Below are positions 1 through 8,911 of a stretch of 64,000 nt of DNA, one piece after another. This stretch comes from Solibacillus silvestris (lineage in GTDB: Bacteria > Bacillota > Bacilli > Bacillales_A > Planococcaceae), in NCBI GenBank assembly GCA_001586195.1, contig CP014609.1, positions 222,001 to 286,000 of the forward strand, written 5' to 3'. Position 1 is the stretch's first letter. The number at the start of each line of letters is the position of its first letter. A program made the translations under genes and the position numbers. The notes below the pieces were generated by a model, which saw nothing but the letters and a program-made list of their open reading frames with translations, was not told the DNA's origin and ran no database searches.

Positions 1-271
1 GATGAGCATTGGCTGCGCGCTCTATATTGCGGCAAGTCTTGGCGAAGGCCCGCGTGACACGATTATGATGATTATTGCGAGTAAAGGCTATTCTGTGAAA
101 ACAGGGCGGCTTGTTATGGAAGTATTTGCGACTGGCGCCGGCTGGCTGCTTGGTGGTCCTGTTGGTTTTGGGACGGTTATTTTAGCGCTCGGCACAGGTT
201 ATGTCATTCAGCCTTCACTGTTTTTCTTTAAAAGAAAGCTTGAGGAAATAATCGGAGAGCCGCTTACATAA
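1..271 (+). CDS. YczE/YitT-type integral membrane protein (3' part)
   Basis: Only the last 89 or so codons lie in the window; the gene very probably begins upstream, since the visible part starts inside the family's conserved region. The fragment carries the motif GEGPRDTIM, typical of the YczE/YyaS/YitT family of multi-pass membrane proteins, followed by two hydrophobic segments and a short cationic tail. The biochemical role of this family is not established. The gene ends 58 bp before kbl. Confidence 0.7.
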   Translation, partial: MSIGCALYIAASLGEGPRDTIMMIIASKGYSVKTGRLVMEVFATGAGWLLGGPVGFGTVILALGTGYVIQPSLFFFKRKLEEIIGEPLT

Positions 272-286
272 AAAATTCCCCCTCTG

Positions 287-295
287 TGCTAAAAT
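287..295 (+). promoter_or_regulatory. possible extended -10 promoter of kbl
   Basis: TGCTAAAAT matches an extended -10 (TGn followed by a -10 hexamer) 34 bp before the kbl start. No convincing -35 is visible, as is common for extended -10 promoters. Confidence 0.35.
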
Positions 296-329
296 ATAGT
301 GGAAATAGATATCGAAAGGATGAACGCGC

Positions 330-1520
330 ATGTCAAACGTATTAAATACCTTTTTAGATGAAAACTTACTGGCACTACAAGCACAAGGTTTATACAACGA
401 AATTGATCCGGTAGAAGGAGCAAACGGCCCGATTATCAAAGTTGGAGGCAAACAGCTTGTAAATCTGTCATCAAACAACTATTTAGGTTTGGCGACGAAC
501 GATGAGCTGAAAAAAATTGCTCAAGACACGATCGCTTCATACGGTGTCGGTGCTGGTGCTGTTCGTACAATTAACGGCACACTTGATCTACATGTAAAAC
601 TGGAAGAAACATTAGCAAAGTTTAAAGGTACAGAAGCAGCAATCAGCTATCAATCAGGCTTCAACTGTAATATGGCAGCAATTTCGGCTGTTATGGACAA
701 AAATGATGCAATATTATCGGATGCATTAAACCATGCTTCAATTATCGACGGCTGCCGTTTATCAAAAGCAAAAATTATTCCGTTTGCACATGCGGATATG
801 GATGATTTACGCGCAAAAGCAAAAGACGCAACAGAATCAGGCCTTTACAATAAAGTAATGGTCATTACAGATGGCGTTTTCTCGATGGACGGCGATATTG
901 CCAAGCTTCCGGAAATCGTGGAAATCGCAAAAGAATTTGATTTAATTACGTATGTAGACGATGCACACGGTTCAGGCGTTACAGGTAAAGGTGCCGGAAC
1001 AGTGAAGCATTTCGGTCTGCAACACGATATCGACTTCCAAATTGGTACATTGTCAAAAGCAATCGGTGTTGTCGGCGGCTATGTGGCAGGGAAGAAAAAT
1101 CTGATCGACTGGCTAAAAGTTCGATCTCGTCCGTTTTTATTCTCAACAGCATTACCACCAGGGGATGTTGCGGCTATTACACGTGCTGTAGAGATGATTA
1201 TGGAATCAACTGAGCTGCATGACAAGCTTTGGGAAAACGGTCAGTATTTAAAAGACGGCCTAGCAAAACTTGGCTTTAATATCGGTGATTCGGAAACACC
1301 GATTACACCATGTATTATCGGCGAAGAAAAGCTGACACAACAATTCTCGAAACGTTTACTCGAAGAAGGTGTGTACGCAAAAGCAATCGTGTTCCCGACA
1401 GTACCAAAAGGAACAGGCCGCGTGCGCAATATGCCAACAGCGGCACATACGAAAGAAATGCTCGATGAAGCATTAGCGATTTACGAAAAAGTAGGCCGCG
1501 AGTTAGAAGTAATTAAATAA
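330..1520 (+). CDS. kbl: glycine C-acetyltransferase (2-amino-3-ketobutyrate CoA ligase)
   Basis: PLP-dependent alpha-oxoamine synthase that converts 2-amino-3-ketobutyrate plus CoA to glycine and acetyl-CoA, the second step of threonine breakdown. Its 396 residues are the family's normal length. The PLP lysine is about K243 in GTLSKAIG, and DDAHGSG is the usual cofactor-binding stretch. The ATG follows AAAGGATG at 8-nt spacing. The partner enzyme threonine dehydrogenase is not adjacent, as it is in many bacteria, but lies 4.5 kb downstream at 5977. A 7-keto-8-aminopelargonate synthase (bioF) is the closest alternative, but the sequence and the nearby tdh favour Kbl. Confidence 0.9.
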   Translation: MSNVLNTFLDENLLALQAQGLYNEIDPVEGANGPIIKVGGKQLVNLSSNNYLGLATNDELKKIAQDTIASYGVGAGAVRTINGTLDLHVKLEETLAKFKGTEAAISYQSGFNCNMAAISAVMDKNDAILSDALNHASIIDGCRLSKAKIIPFAHADMDDLRAKAKDATESGLYNKVMVITDGVFSMDGDIAKLPEIVEIAKEFDLITYVDDAHGSGVTGKGAGTVKHFGLQHDIDFQIGTLSKAIGVVGGYVAGKKNLIDWLKVRSRPFLFSTALPPGDVAAITRAVEMIMESTELHDKLWENGQYLKDGLAKLGFNIGDSETPITPCIIGEEKLTQQFSKRLLEEGVYAKAIVFPTVPKGTGRVRNMPTAAHTKEMLDEALAIYEKVGRELEVIK

Positions 1521-1530
1521 AAGATGTTAA

Positions 1531-1564
1531 GCTCAGCGCTGTTTTTATGGTGCTGAGTTTTTTG
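1531..1564 (+). terminator. rho-independent terminator of kbl
   Basis: CTCAGC and GCTGAG pair around a T-rich loop and are followed by a run of T, 10 bp after the kbl stop. Confidence 0.75.
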
Positions 1565-1569
1565 TGATT

Positions 1570-1683
1570 TGAGGATTATTTAGTGCATGCTGAGGATTAT
1601 AAAATAGAGACTGAGGATTAAGTGAGGGCAAGTGAGGATTATTAAGTGATGGTTGAGGATTACTGAGTCAAAACTGAGGATTA
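1570..1683. repeat. six copies of TGAGGATTA at exact 21-bp spacing
   Basis: TGAGGATTA occurs at 1570, 1591, 1612, 1633, 1654 and 1675, every step exactly 21 bp. The 12-bp spacers differ from one another. The array fills the gap between the kbl terminator and the terminator of the convergent mtnE. A conserved 9-mer phased at two helical turns suggests either a decayed tandem repeat under selection for the core or a row of protein-binding sites on one face of the helix. Confidence 0.9.
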
Positions 1684-1685
1684 AA

Positions 1686-1718
1686 ACAAAAATGCGGCGA
1701 ATAAAACACCGCATTTCT
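1686..1718 (-). terminator. rho-independent terminator of mtnE
   Basis: On the minus strand AAATGCGG pairs with CCGCATTT around an 11-nt loop and is followed by a T-rich tract, 25 bp after the mtnE stop. Confidence 0.75.
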
Positions 1719-1742
1719 GATAGCAGAATCATACAATGAAAG

Positions 1743-2927
1743 TTATTTCAAAACCGTCTCCTCAAACAGACCAAGCTTCGCGACACGCTGCATTGCTTCG
1801 CGCAAACGTTCTTCATCGACGAGCAGTCCGACACGAATATAGCCTTCGCCGTATTCACCAAAACCATTACCAGCTGCAACGGCAATATCCGCTCTTTCCA
1901 GCAAATAGTCGGCAAATAGCTCGCTTGTATATGGTGCAGGTACAGGGAGCCATGCGAAAAACGAGCCTTTCGGAGCTGTAATTTCCCAGCCGATTTTATG
2001 AGCCTCTTCAACGAGTACATTGCGGCGACGCTCATACAATACACGCAATTCATCTACGCAAAATTGCTCTTCGTTCAGTGCAACGGCCGCTGCATGCTGA
2101 ATTGCAGGGAATTGGCTGCAAAACAGATGGTCCTGAATAATATTGATCGCTTCAATCATTTTTGCATTGCCAACAGCAAAGCCGATGCGCCAGCCTGCCA
2201 TATTGTACGATTTTGACAATGTATAAAGCTCAATACCGACTTCCTTTGCGCCTGGTGCTTGCAGGAAGCTTGGCGGACGCTCCCCATCAAAACCTATTGC
2301 CCCGTAAGCAAAGTCATGGGCAACCGCAATGTTATTTTCTTTAGCGAACTGTACGGTCTGTTCAAAAAATTCATGTGTTGCGACACCGCCAGTCGGATTG
2401 TTTGGATAGTTTAAATATATCAATTTTGCCCGTTGTTTAATGTCTGCGGACAATGCTTCGTAATCTGGCAAAAAGTGATTTTCCTCTTGAAGCGGCATCG
2501 TATCAAATTTTACATCTGCGAGTGCGACACCGGATAAGTAATCGGGATAACCCGGATCTGGAAGGAGCATATAGTCACCCGGATTCAGGAGCCCAAGCGG
2601 AAGTTCGACTAAACCGATTTTTGTTCCGCCAAGGACAGCCACTTCTGTAGCAGGATCAATATCGACATTATATTCACGTTTGTAAAAATCTGCAGCCGCT
2701 TGCTTGAGCTCTGCAATACCGCGGAATGGGGAATATTTATGTGTTTGCGGGTCGTTTGCCGCAATTTGTAGTGCTTCAACAATATGTGCCGGTGTCGGCT
2801 GGTCCGGATTTCCCTGACCTAAATTAATGACATCGCGCCCTTCAGCAAGCGCTTCATTTACTTTGTTTACAAGTGCTGCGAAAAACTGTTGTGGTAACTG
2901 TTGCAGCTTTTTCGAGAATTCAATCAT
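1743..2927 (-). CDS. mtnE: methionine-salvage aminotransferase
   Basis: Class I/II PLP aminotransferase of 394 residues, most like MtnE (YkrV) of B. subtilis, which transaminates 2-keto-4-methylthiobutyrate to methionine with glutamine as favoured amino donor. The PLP lysine is about K239 in TLSKSYNMAGWR; NYPNNPTGG and the arginine of YIRVGLL are also visible. It is divergent from an MtnU-type amidase, the same pairing as ykrV/ykrU, which supports the assignment over a generic aspartate aminotransferase. ATG start with an AGAGGTG-type ribosome binding site. Confidence 0.85.
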   Translation of the reverse strand: MIEFSKKLQQLPQQFFAALVNKVNEALAEGRDVINLGQGNPDQPTPAHIVEALQIAANDPQTHKYSPFRGIAELKQAAADFYKREYNVDIDPATEVAVLGGTKIGLVELPLGLLNPGDYMLLPDPGYPDYLSGVALADVKFDTMPLQEENHFLPDYEALSADIKQRAKLIYLNYPNNPTGGVATHEFFEQTVQFAKENNIAVAHDFAYGAIGFDGERPPSFLQAPGAKEVGIELYTLSKSYNMAGWRIGFAVGNAKMIEAINIIQDHLFCSQFPAIQHAAAVALNEEQFCVDELRVLYERRRNVLVEEAHKIGWEITAPKGSFFAWLPVPAPYTSELFADYLLERADIAVAAGNGFGEYGEGYIRVGLLVDEERLREAMQRVAKLGLFEETVLK

Positions 2928-2972
2928 TTTTTATCACCTCTGAAAAATAGTAAGGTTAATGTTAGTCTAAAA

Positions 2973-2993
2973 CTTCACTTAAGTAAAGTGAAG
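2973..2993. promoter_or_regulatory. inverted repeat between mtnE and mtnU
   Basis: CTTCACTT and AAGTGAAG form a perfect 8-bp inverted repeat with a 5-bp centre, ending 4 bp before the -35 of mtnU. A further partial half-site, TGAAGTGAG, lies inside the mtnU promoter spacer. It resembles an operator shared by the divergent pair; the regulator is unknown. Confidence 0.5.
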
Positions 2994-2996
2994 ATT

Positions 2997-3024
2997 TTGA
3001 CAACTTGAAGTGAGATGTTACAAT
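2997..3024 (+). promoter_or_regulatory. SigA promoter of mtnU
   Basis: TTGACA (2997-3002), a 16-bp spacer, then TACAAT (3019-3024), 55 bp before the chosen mtnU start. Confidence 0.75.
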
Positions 3025-3078
3025 GAGTACGAATAAGCGAAAATTGATTCGCACGGAATTTTTAAGGCGGTGGCAGTT

Positions 3079-3870
3079 ATGAAAATTGGTTGTATTCAGT
3101 TGAATGTTGGTTTTGGCAAGGTAGATGAAAACTATGAACGCGCGGAGAAGTTTATTCGCGAAGCGGTAGCAGGCGGTGCTGAAATCGTCGTATTGCCGGA
3201 AATGTGGAATACGGGCTATGCGCTCGAAAAACTTGAAGAGCTGGCAGACGAAAATGGTAAACGTACAAAAGCATTTTTAAGCAGTCTTTCAAAAGAATTG
3301 GCGGTACATATTGTAGGCGGTTCGGTATCGGTGAAGCGTGATGATAAGTTTTACAATACGATGTATACGTACAATCGCGATGGTGAATTAGTCGGCGAGT
3401 ACAGTAAAGTGCATTTATTCCGCTTAATGGATGAGCATTTATATTTGGAATCCGGCAGTAACATGAACCGTTTCGCATTAGGTGAGCTCGAAGCGGGCGG
3501 AGCGATTTGCTACGATATCCGCTTCCCGGAATGGCTGCGCTCTCATGCATTGGACGGTGCTAAGGTACTGTTCATACCAGCACAGTGGCCGACACCACGT
3601 ATTGATCACTGGAAAATATTACTGCAGGCGCGTGCGATTGAAAATCAGTGCTTCGTCGTTGCGGTAAATCGTATTGCCCGTAAAGTGGAAAATTTTAATG
3701 GCCAGTCGATGATTATCGGACCATGGGGCGAGGTGCTTTGGACAGGCGCAGAAGATGAGGAGCTGGCGATTATTGACGTTGATTTTTCAACGGTCGATGA
3801 AGTGCGCGGCCGCATCCCTGTATACGAAGATCGCCGTCCAGGTCTTTATGAAAAAGTAATAAAAGAATAA
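3079..3870 (+). CDS. mtnU: carbon-nitrogen hydrolase, omega-amidase of methionine salvage
   Basis: Nitrilase-superfamily amidase of 263 residues. The catalytic triad is visible: E41 in VVLPEMW, K110 in YSKVHLF and C144 in GAICYDIRFPEW. In B. subtilis-type methionine salvage this enzyme (YkrU) hydrolyses 2-oxoglutaramate, the by-product of glutamine-dependent MtnE, pulling the transamination forward. The divergent mtnE supports this. The start at ATG 3079 is preferred over GTG 3070 because AAGGCGG sits 8 nt upstream of the ATG and overlaps the GTG. Confidence 0.85.
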   Translation: MKIGCIQLNVGFGKVDENYERAEKFIREAVAGGAEIVVLPEMWNTGYALEKLEELADENGKRTKAFLSSLSKELAVHIVGGSVSVKRDDKFYNTMYTYNRDGELVGEYSKVHLFRLMDEHLYLESGSNMNRFALGELEAGGAICYDIRFPEWLRSHALDGAKVLFIPAQWPTPRIDHWKILLQARAIENQCFVVAVNRIARKVENFNGQSMIIGPWGEVLWTGAEDEELAIIDVDFSTVDEVRGRIPVYEDRRPGLYEKVIKE

Positions 3871-3876
3871 GTTTTA

Positions 3877-3910
3877 GAAGCGTACTGGATAATGCCAGTG
3901 CGCTTTTTTA
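3877..3910 (+). terminator. terminator of mtnU
   Basis: GCG-ACTGG pairs with CCAGT-CGC (one mismatch) around a short loop, followed by six T. Confidence 0.7.
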
Positions 3911-4012
3911 CATTAAGCAGCAAAATAACTCTTTCATACCGAAAAAAAATCCCTAACAACCAAAACAGCCACTACTTTCCACTTGCCATCTCACACGTCT
4001 CATTTTAATATA

Positions 4013-4026
4013 AGAACAAACGTTCG
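4013..4026 (+). promoter_or_regulatory. LexA (SOS) box of the uvrX operon
   Basis: AGAACAAACGTTCG contains GAAC-N4-GTTC, matching the Gram-positive LexA/DinR consensus CGAAC-N4-GTTCG except for the first base. It lies 20 bp before the start of a Y-family polymerase gene, the expected place for SOS control. Confidence 0.8.
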
Positions 4027-4045
4027 ATATAAGGAGATGAGCTTT

Positions 4046-5299
4046 ATGTATGAAAATGCGCCGGAACGTTCGATTATTTGTATTGATATGCGCAGTTTTT
4101 ATGCAAGCTGTATTGCATCAGTTGAAAATTTAAATGTAATGGAAGTCCCGATTGCGATTGTCGGAAATTTTCAGCAAAAGGGAAGTGTTGTGCTTGCAGC
4201 GTCCCCTCCGATGAAAAAGCGCTTTAATATTCGTACAGGTTCGCGATTATACGAAATCCCGCCACATCCGGATATTCGCCTTTTTGAGCCGCGGATGTCG
4301 TTATTTATTCGCATATCAATGGAAATTACACGTCTGTTCAATGAGTTCGTTCCAAAAGAGGCCATTCATGTATATAGCGTCGATGAGAGTTTTATCGATT
4401 TAACCGGAACAGAAAAGTTATGGGGACCGCCCGAAGAAACGGCAAAATACATTCAGCAGCTCGTTTACAACCAATTTGAAATTCCATGTGCAGTCGGTTT
4501 TGGCCCAAATATGCTGATGGCAAAACTGGCGCTCGACATCGAAGCAAAAAAGACGGGATTTGCGAAATGGACATATAATGATGTACCGGAAAAACTGTGG
4601 CCGATCATGCCGCTGTCTACAATGTGGGGCATCGGTAGCCGAACGGAAAGAACGCTGAACCATATGGGGATTTACTCTGTCTATGATTTGGCGCATGCCG
4701 ATTTAGCGTTACTTGAAAAGCGCTTCGGTGTTCTCGGCAACCAGCTTTATTACCACGCATGGGGAATCGATCATTCGACAGTCGGAGCACCGATTATGCA
4801 AGGGCAGATCAGCTTTGGGAAAGGCCAAATGCTGATGCGCGATTATCGCAGCCGAAAAGAAATTTTAGTCGTATTGCTGGAAATGTGTGAAGACGTGGCA
4901 AGGCGGGCGCGGGAAGCGAAAAAAATTGGGCGGACGATTTCATTAGGGCTTAGCTACAGTAAAGATGCCTTCGGAGCCGGATTTCATCGTTCCCGCACAA
5001 TTGATGAGCCGACAAACGATACAATGAAAATTTTCGAAGTATGCAAGCAGCTGCTCGACGAATTTTATGCAGAACGACCGGCACGCAAAGTTACGATTAC
5101 ATTAAGCAATATTGAAAGTGAATATTCGATGCAGCTCAGTCTGTTTGATGAGATGAGATGGCGCAACCGCAAGCTCGGAGAAACGATGGACCGTTTACGT
5201 ACAAAATACGGCACAACAGCGATTTTGCGTGCTGTTTCCTATACGGAAGCAGGTACTGCACTGACACGGGCTAAATTAGTAGGCGGGCATAAACAATAA
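4046..5299 (+). CDS. uvrX: Y-family DNA polymerase, UvrX/YqjW type (UV damage repair)
   Basis: Error-prone translesion polymerase of 417 residues. The catalytic acidic residues are visible: D14 in IDMRSFYAS and D113-E114 in YSVDESFID. Helix-hairpin-helix and little-finger regions follow, and QLSLFDE near the C-terminus looks like a beta-clamp-binding motif. Start ATG 4046 has AAGGAG 9 nt upstream; ATG 4037 is too close to that site. The LexA box upstream and the YolD gene 12 bp downstream match the uvrX-yolD and yqjW-yqjX operons of Bacillus. A DinB/Pol IV label is the main alternative. Confidence 0.88.
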   Translation: MYENAPERSIICIDMRSFYASCIASVENLNVMEVPIAIVGNFQQKGSVVLAASPPMKKRFNIRTGSRLYEIPPHPDIRLFEPRMSLFIRISMEITRLFNEFVPKEAIHVYSVDESFIDLTGTEKLWGPPEETAKYIQQLVYNQFEIPCAVGFGPNMLMAKLALDIEAKKTGFAKWTYNDVPEKLWPIMPLSTMWGIGSRTERTLNHMGIYSVYDLAHADLALLEKRFGVLGNQLYYHAWGIDHSTVGAPIMQGQISFGKGQMLMRDYRSRKEILVVLLEMCEDVARRAREAKKIGRTISLGLSYSKDAFGAGFHRSRTIDEPTNDTMKIFEVCKQLLDEFYAERPARKVTITLSNIESEYSMQLSLFDEMRWRNRKLGETMDRLRTKYGTTAILRAVSYTEAGTALTRAKLVGGHKQ

Positions 5300-5311
5300 G
5301 GAGTGAAGGCG

Positions 5312-5632
5312 ATGAACAAAGATAGAGGAACAATTAAATGGAGCGCAATGATGCTGCCGGAGCATGTCCAACTATTACGTGAATGGCAGGAAGAGGACAC
5401 AATTGTTACCCAACCCCAACTCGACGAAGCCCAGTTAGAACAAATTAACATCAATCTGCAGCGAGCCTACACAGAGCATTGCCCAATCCAACTAAAAGTA
5501 TGGGAGCAAACAGGCCTTTATACAGTTTCCGGAGCAATTCAAAAAATCAACATCCACGAACAATACGTCAAGCTGGCAAACAGCGAAAGAATTCAATTCC
5601 ACCATATTTATGAAGCACTCTTGGATGAGTAG
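5312..5632 (+). CDS. YolD-like family protein
   Basis: 106-residue YolD-like protein, the usual small partner encoded next to UvrX/YqjW polymerases and thought to act with them in SOS mutagenesis. Motifs such as RGTIKW near the N-terminus and WEQTGLY mid-protein fit the family. Start ATG 5312 has AAGGAG 8 nt upstream, overlapping the uvrX stop, so translation is probably coupled. The gene shares the LexA-controlled transcript. Confidence 0.82.
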   Translation: MNKDRGTIKWSAMMLPEHVQLLREWQEEDTIVTQPQLDEAQLEQININLQRAYTEHCPIQLKVWEQTGLYTVSGAIQKINIHEQYVKLANSERIQFHHIYEALLDE

Positions 5633-5633
5633 A

Positions 5634-5704
5634 CTTTCTAATCGTCCGACCCGGAATGGAAATCAACCCAATGTTAGAAAGAGAAATTAAATTTCTCTCG
5701 ATTT
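5634..5704 (+). terminator. repeat remnant and terminator-like stem after yolD
   Basis: CTTTCTAA (5634-5641) and TTAGAAAG (5674-5681) enclose the tail of a dispersed repeat (5644-5666, ending GGAATGGAAATCAA). A second stem, AGAGAAA/TTTCTCT at 5680-5698, is followed by a short T-rich tract and probably ends the uvrX-yolD transcript. From 5705 to 5795 I see nothing further. Confidence 0.5.
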
Positions 5705-5795
5705 TACAACCAGAGCCACTCGTATAAAAGTAATCTTTCTATTCGAATATTTCACACGTACAAATGTATTGCTGAAAAAGAATATTTTTTAAATA

Positions 5796-5824
5796 TTGTT
5801 TTTTAGAAAAGAACACCATATAAT
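5796..5824 (+). promoter_or_regulatory. SigA promoter of tdh
   Basis: TTGTTT (5796-5801), a 17-bp spacer and a perfect TATAAT (5819-5824). This leaves a leader of about 145 nt before tdh in which I recognise no known riboswitch. Confidence 0.6.
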
Positions 5825-5976
5825 GAATTTCATGAAAATGTTTGAACATCAAGTTTTACGGATGGTTCTATGTATTTTCCACAAGGACATTTGTTTTAAT
5901 AGATGAGAAATAATAGACGGTATATTCAGCGGTAACAGGCTGAAAATTGTCTTTTAAAGGATAGGGAGGCTTCAGC

Positions 5977-6927
5977 GTGAAGAAAATTATGGTGACCGGT
6001 GCTTTAGGTCAAATTGGTTCGGAATTAGTAGAGAAATTACGCCATACGTATGGCACAAATAATGTATTGGCAACAGATATTCGAAAGATTGATCAGCATG
6101 AAGGTCCATTTGAAGTATTGGATGTAACAGATGGGAAACGCATGCACACACTTGCCCATGATTTTGGTGCAGACACGATGATACACATGGCTGCATTACT
6201 CTCGGCAACAGCAGAAAAAAATCCAGTTTTCGCCTGGAATTTAAATATGGGCGGTTTAATGAATGCACTTGAAGTGGCGCGTGAACTTGATATGCAGTTT
6301 TTTACGCCAAGCTCAATCGGCGCATTTGGTCCTTCTACGCCAAAGGACAATACACCACAAGATACACTGCAACGTCCAACAACGATGTACGGTGTCAATA
6401 AAGTAGCAGGCGAATTGTTATGCGACTACTACTACACACGCTTTGGGCTGGATACACGCGGTGTCCGTTTCCCGGGGCTGATTTCGTATGTGACGCCACC
6501 TGGTGGAGGAACGACGGACTATGCAGTAGATATTTATTATAAAGCAATCTTGGAAGGACGCTACACATCGTATATTGCGGAAGGTACGTATATGGATATG
6601 ATGTATATGCCGGATGCACTGCAGGCTATTGTTGATTTAATGGAAGCGGACCCTGCAAAGCTTGAGCACCGCAATGCATTTAATATTTCGGCGATGAGCT
6701 TTGAGCCGTCACAAATCGCAGCCGAAATTAAAAAGCATATTCCAAGCTTTACAATGGATTATGATGTCGACCCGATCCGTCAGGCAATTGCGGACAGCTG
6801 GCCAAATGCAATCGACTCATCAGCAGCGATTGAAGAATGGGGCTTCAAAGCTAGCTACGATCTGGAAAAAATGACGGTCGATATGCTGGAAAAACTAAAA
6901 GTACGATTAGCACAAAACGCGATTTAA
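5977..6927 (+). CDS. tdh: L-threonine 3-dehydrogenase, SDR type
   Basis: Extended short-chain dehydrogenase of 316 residues. The Rossmann motif GALGQIG is at residues 8-14 and the catalytic Y138xxxK142 in [14 protein letters not shown] and the TTDYAVDIY segment are typical of the epimerase-like threonine dehydrogenases found in bacteria and animals. It oxidises threonine to 2-amino-3-ketobutyrate with NAD, feeding the kbl product. GTG start with GGGAGG 7 nt upstream. It is monocistronic here, with its own promoter and terminator. Confidence 0.88.
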   Translation: MKKIMVTGALGQIGSELVEKLRHTYGTNNVLATDIRKIDQHEGPFEVLDVTDGKRMHTLAHDFGADTMIHMAALLSATAEKNPVFAWNLNMGGLMNALEVARELDMQFFTPSSIGAFGPSTPKDNTPQDTLQRPTTMYGVNKVAGELLCDYYYTRFGLDTRGVRFPGLISYVTPPGGGTTDYAVDIYYKAILEGRYTSYIAEGTYMDMMYMPDALQAIVDLMEADPAKLEHRNAFNISAMSFEPSQIAAEIKKHIPSFTMDYDVDPIRQAIADSWPNAIDSSAAIEEWGFKASYDLEKMTVDMLEKLKVRLAQNAI

Positions 6928-6935
6928 CTTATAGA

Positions 6936-6976
6936 AGCGAGTGAAACTGTTGAAAAGCAGTTCACTTGCTTTTTTA
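6936..6976 (+). terminator. terminator of tdh
   Basis: GCGAGTGAAACTG pairs with CAGTTCACTTGC (near perfect) and is followed by six T. Confidence 0.85.
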
Positions 6977-7173
6977 TATAGGTACCTGTGGAAAAAGCAA
7001 AATTCTGTAATATTCGGTTCTCTAGTAAAATGAAATCGTTGCATTATTGACAAAATATTTTCATTTTTCAGTATATTATATTAAAATGATATTGTGGGAG
7101 AAATTAGGAGGCGTTTTATTGGTAATGGGGATTGCTGGTAAAGATAGTGCCTCATAAAAGGGGGAAATATATA

Positions 7174-8790
7174 ATGATGATGCAAACACCACTCGTTCTA
7201 ACAGATATGGTCAAGCGTGCAGAAACGTATTATGCACACAAAGAAATTATTTCACGTACAAGTGAAAAGAAGGTTCATCGCCTTACATACGGGCAATGGG
7301 TAAAGCGTACAAGAAAGCTAGCGCATGCATTAACAAAGCTGGGCATGGAGCGCGGTGATAAAATTGCGTCATTTGCCTGGAATCAGCATCGCCATTTAGA
7401 AGCGTATTTTGCGGTTCCATGCGCAGGTGCAATTTTGCATATGGTCAATATTCGCCTGTCAACGGAACATATTGCGTACATTATTAATCATGCGGGAGAT
7501 AAAATAATTTTAATAGATGAAGATTTAGTGCCGCTCATTGAGGAAGTACAATCGGAATTGAAAACAATTGAGCATTACATCATTATGGCGGATGGGGAAT
7601 TGCCGGAAACGACTTTGCCGAATGTACTGTCATATGAAGCATTGCTGGAAGAAGCAGATGAAAACTTTGCATTCCCGGAAGATTTGGATGAAAATGCGCC
7701 AGCAAGCATGTGCTATACAAGTGCGACAACAGGGAATCCAAAAGGGGTTGTGTATACACATCGTTCGCTCGTGCTGCATTCCATGTCGATTTCAATGGTG
7801 GATACGATGGCAATTTCAGAACGTGACACGATTTTACCGATTGTTCCAATGTTCCATGTCAACGCTTGGGGAATGCCGTTTGCAGCAGTGAATGTAGGGG
7901 CTACGCAAGTATTGATCGGTCCTCAATTTACCCCGGCCCTAATACTGGATTTCATTGAGCAGTACAATGTAACGAAAACGGCGGGTGTACCGACAATCTG
8001 GCTTGGCGCATTGCAGGAACAGGAAAAAAGAGCCCGTGATTTATCCACACTACAGGAAATTTTCTGTGGAGGATCGGCTTCACCAAAAGGCCTTATTAAA
8101 AAGTACGAAGAAATGGGCGTCAACTATATTGTGGTATACGGCATGACGGAAACTTCACCGATTGTTTCGATGTCACGTGATATGTCACATATGAATGACT
8201 GGTCATTGGATGAAAAAATTGAAACACGCGCAATGCAAGGCTTAACGGTTCCAGGAATTGAATCGAGCATCGTCAATGAAAACGGTGAAGTGCCGTGGAA
8301 CGGAGAAACAATGGGCGAGCTGCGTCTGCGTGGTCCATGGATTGCGGCGGAATATTATAAAGATGAACGTACAGCGGAAGCCTTTTCTGATGGTTGGCTG
8401 TATACAGGGGATATCGCGGTTCGTTCAAAAGAGGGATTCATTAAAATAACAGACCGAACGAAAGATTTAATCAAATCCGGTGGTGAGTGGATCTCATCCG
8501 TTGATTTGGAAAATGCACTTATGTCGCATGAAGCGGTATTTGAAGCGGCAGTCATTGCTATTCCACACGCGAAATGGCAAGAGCGTCCGCTGGCATGTGT
8601 TGTCTTGAAAGAGGGGGCCAATACAACAAAAGAGGAACTTACCGCATTTTTGGAAGGTCAATTTGCAAAATGGTGGCTGCCGGATGATATCGTCTTCTTA
8701 ACGGAAATTCCGAAAACGTCTGTCGGAAAGTTCTTAAAGGCGAAGTTACGTGAAAGTGTGAATGAAATTTATCCACAGCTCCAACTATAA
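7174..8790 (+). CDS. fatty acyl-CoA synthetase (AMP-binding)
   Basis: ANL-superfamily adenylating enzyme of 538 residues. It has the phosphate-binding loop YTSATTGNPKGV near residue 180, YGMTETSP near 320, and the C-terminal hinge and lysine regions DRTKDLIKSGGEWIS and PKTSVGKFLKAKL. It activates a fatty acid to its acyl-CoA; medium/long-chain specificity is inferred from overall similarity. The start is ATG 7174 after AAAGGGGGA; an in-frame TTG at 7132 has no binding site. A TTGACA at 7047 with TATATT 19 bp further may be its promoter. Beta-oxidation genes lie elsewhere (60-64 kb). Confidence 0.85.
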   Translation: MMMQTPLVLTDMVKRAETYYAHKEIISRTSEKKVHRLTYGQWVKRTRKLAHALTKLGMERGDKIASFAWNQHRHLEAYFAVPCAGAILHMVNIRLSTEHIAYIINHAGDKIILIDEDLVPLIEEVQSELKTIEHYIIMADGELPETTLPNVLSYEALLEEADENFAFPEDLDENAPASMCYTSATTGNPKGVVYTHRSLVLHSMSISMVDTMAISERDTILPIVPMFHVNAWGMPFAAVNVGATQVLIGPQFTPALILDFIEQYNVTKTAGVPTIWLGALQEQEKRARDLSTLQEIFCGGSASPKGLIKKYEEMGVNYIVVYGMTETSPIVSMSRDMSHMNDWSLDEKIETRAMQGLTVPGIESSIVNENGEVPWNGETMGELRLRGPWIAAEYYKDERTAEAFSDGWLYTGDIAVRSKEGFIKITDRTKDLIKSGGEWISSVDLENALMSHEAVFEAAVIAIPHAKWQERPLACVVLKEGANTTKEELTAFLEGQFAKWWLPDDIVFLTEIPKTSVGKFLKAKLRESVNEIYPQLQL

Positions 8791-8801
8791 TTTGAAATGA
8801 T

Positions 8802-8836
8802 GGGAACGCTCTGAATTGCCGGGCGTTCCTTTTTTA
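8802..8836 (+). terminator. terminator of the acyl-CoA synthetase gene
   Basis: GGAACGC pairs with GCGTTCC around a 13-nt loop, followed by six T. Confidence 0.85.
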
Positions 8837-8911
8837 TATTTTTACTAGAATAAAAAGGGAAGGTGTGCAAAAATAATGGCAAGTTGATTTCAATTAAAGA
8901 AGGTGCGGAAA

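Noticed and set aside
1570-1683. CRISPR array at the TGAGGATTA repeats
   Set aside because: Repeats are 9 bp and spacers 12 bp, far below CRISPR sizes, and no cas genes are present.
1748-2053. Open frame antisense/out of frame within mtnE
   Set aside because: Shadow of a well-supported aminotransferase; no binding site and no family resemblance. The same applies to the many other frames inside known genes.
7132-7173. N-terminal extension of the acyl-CoA synthetase
   Set aside because: No ribosome binding site at TTG 7132, whereas AAAGGGGGA precedes ATG 7174.
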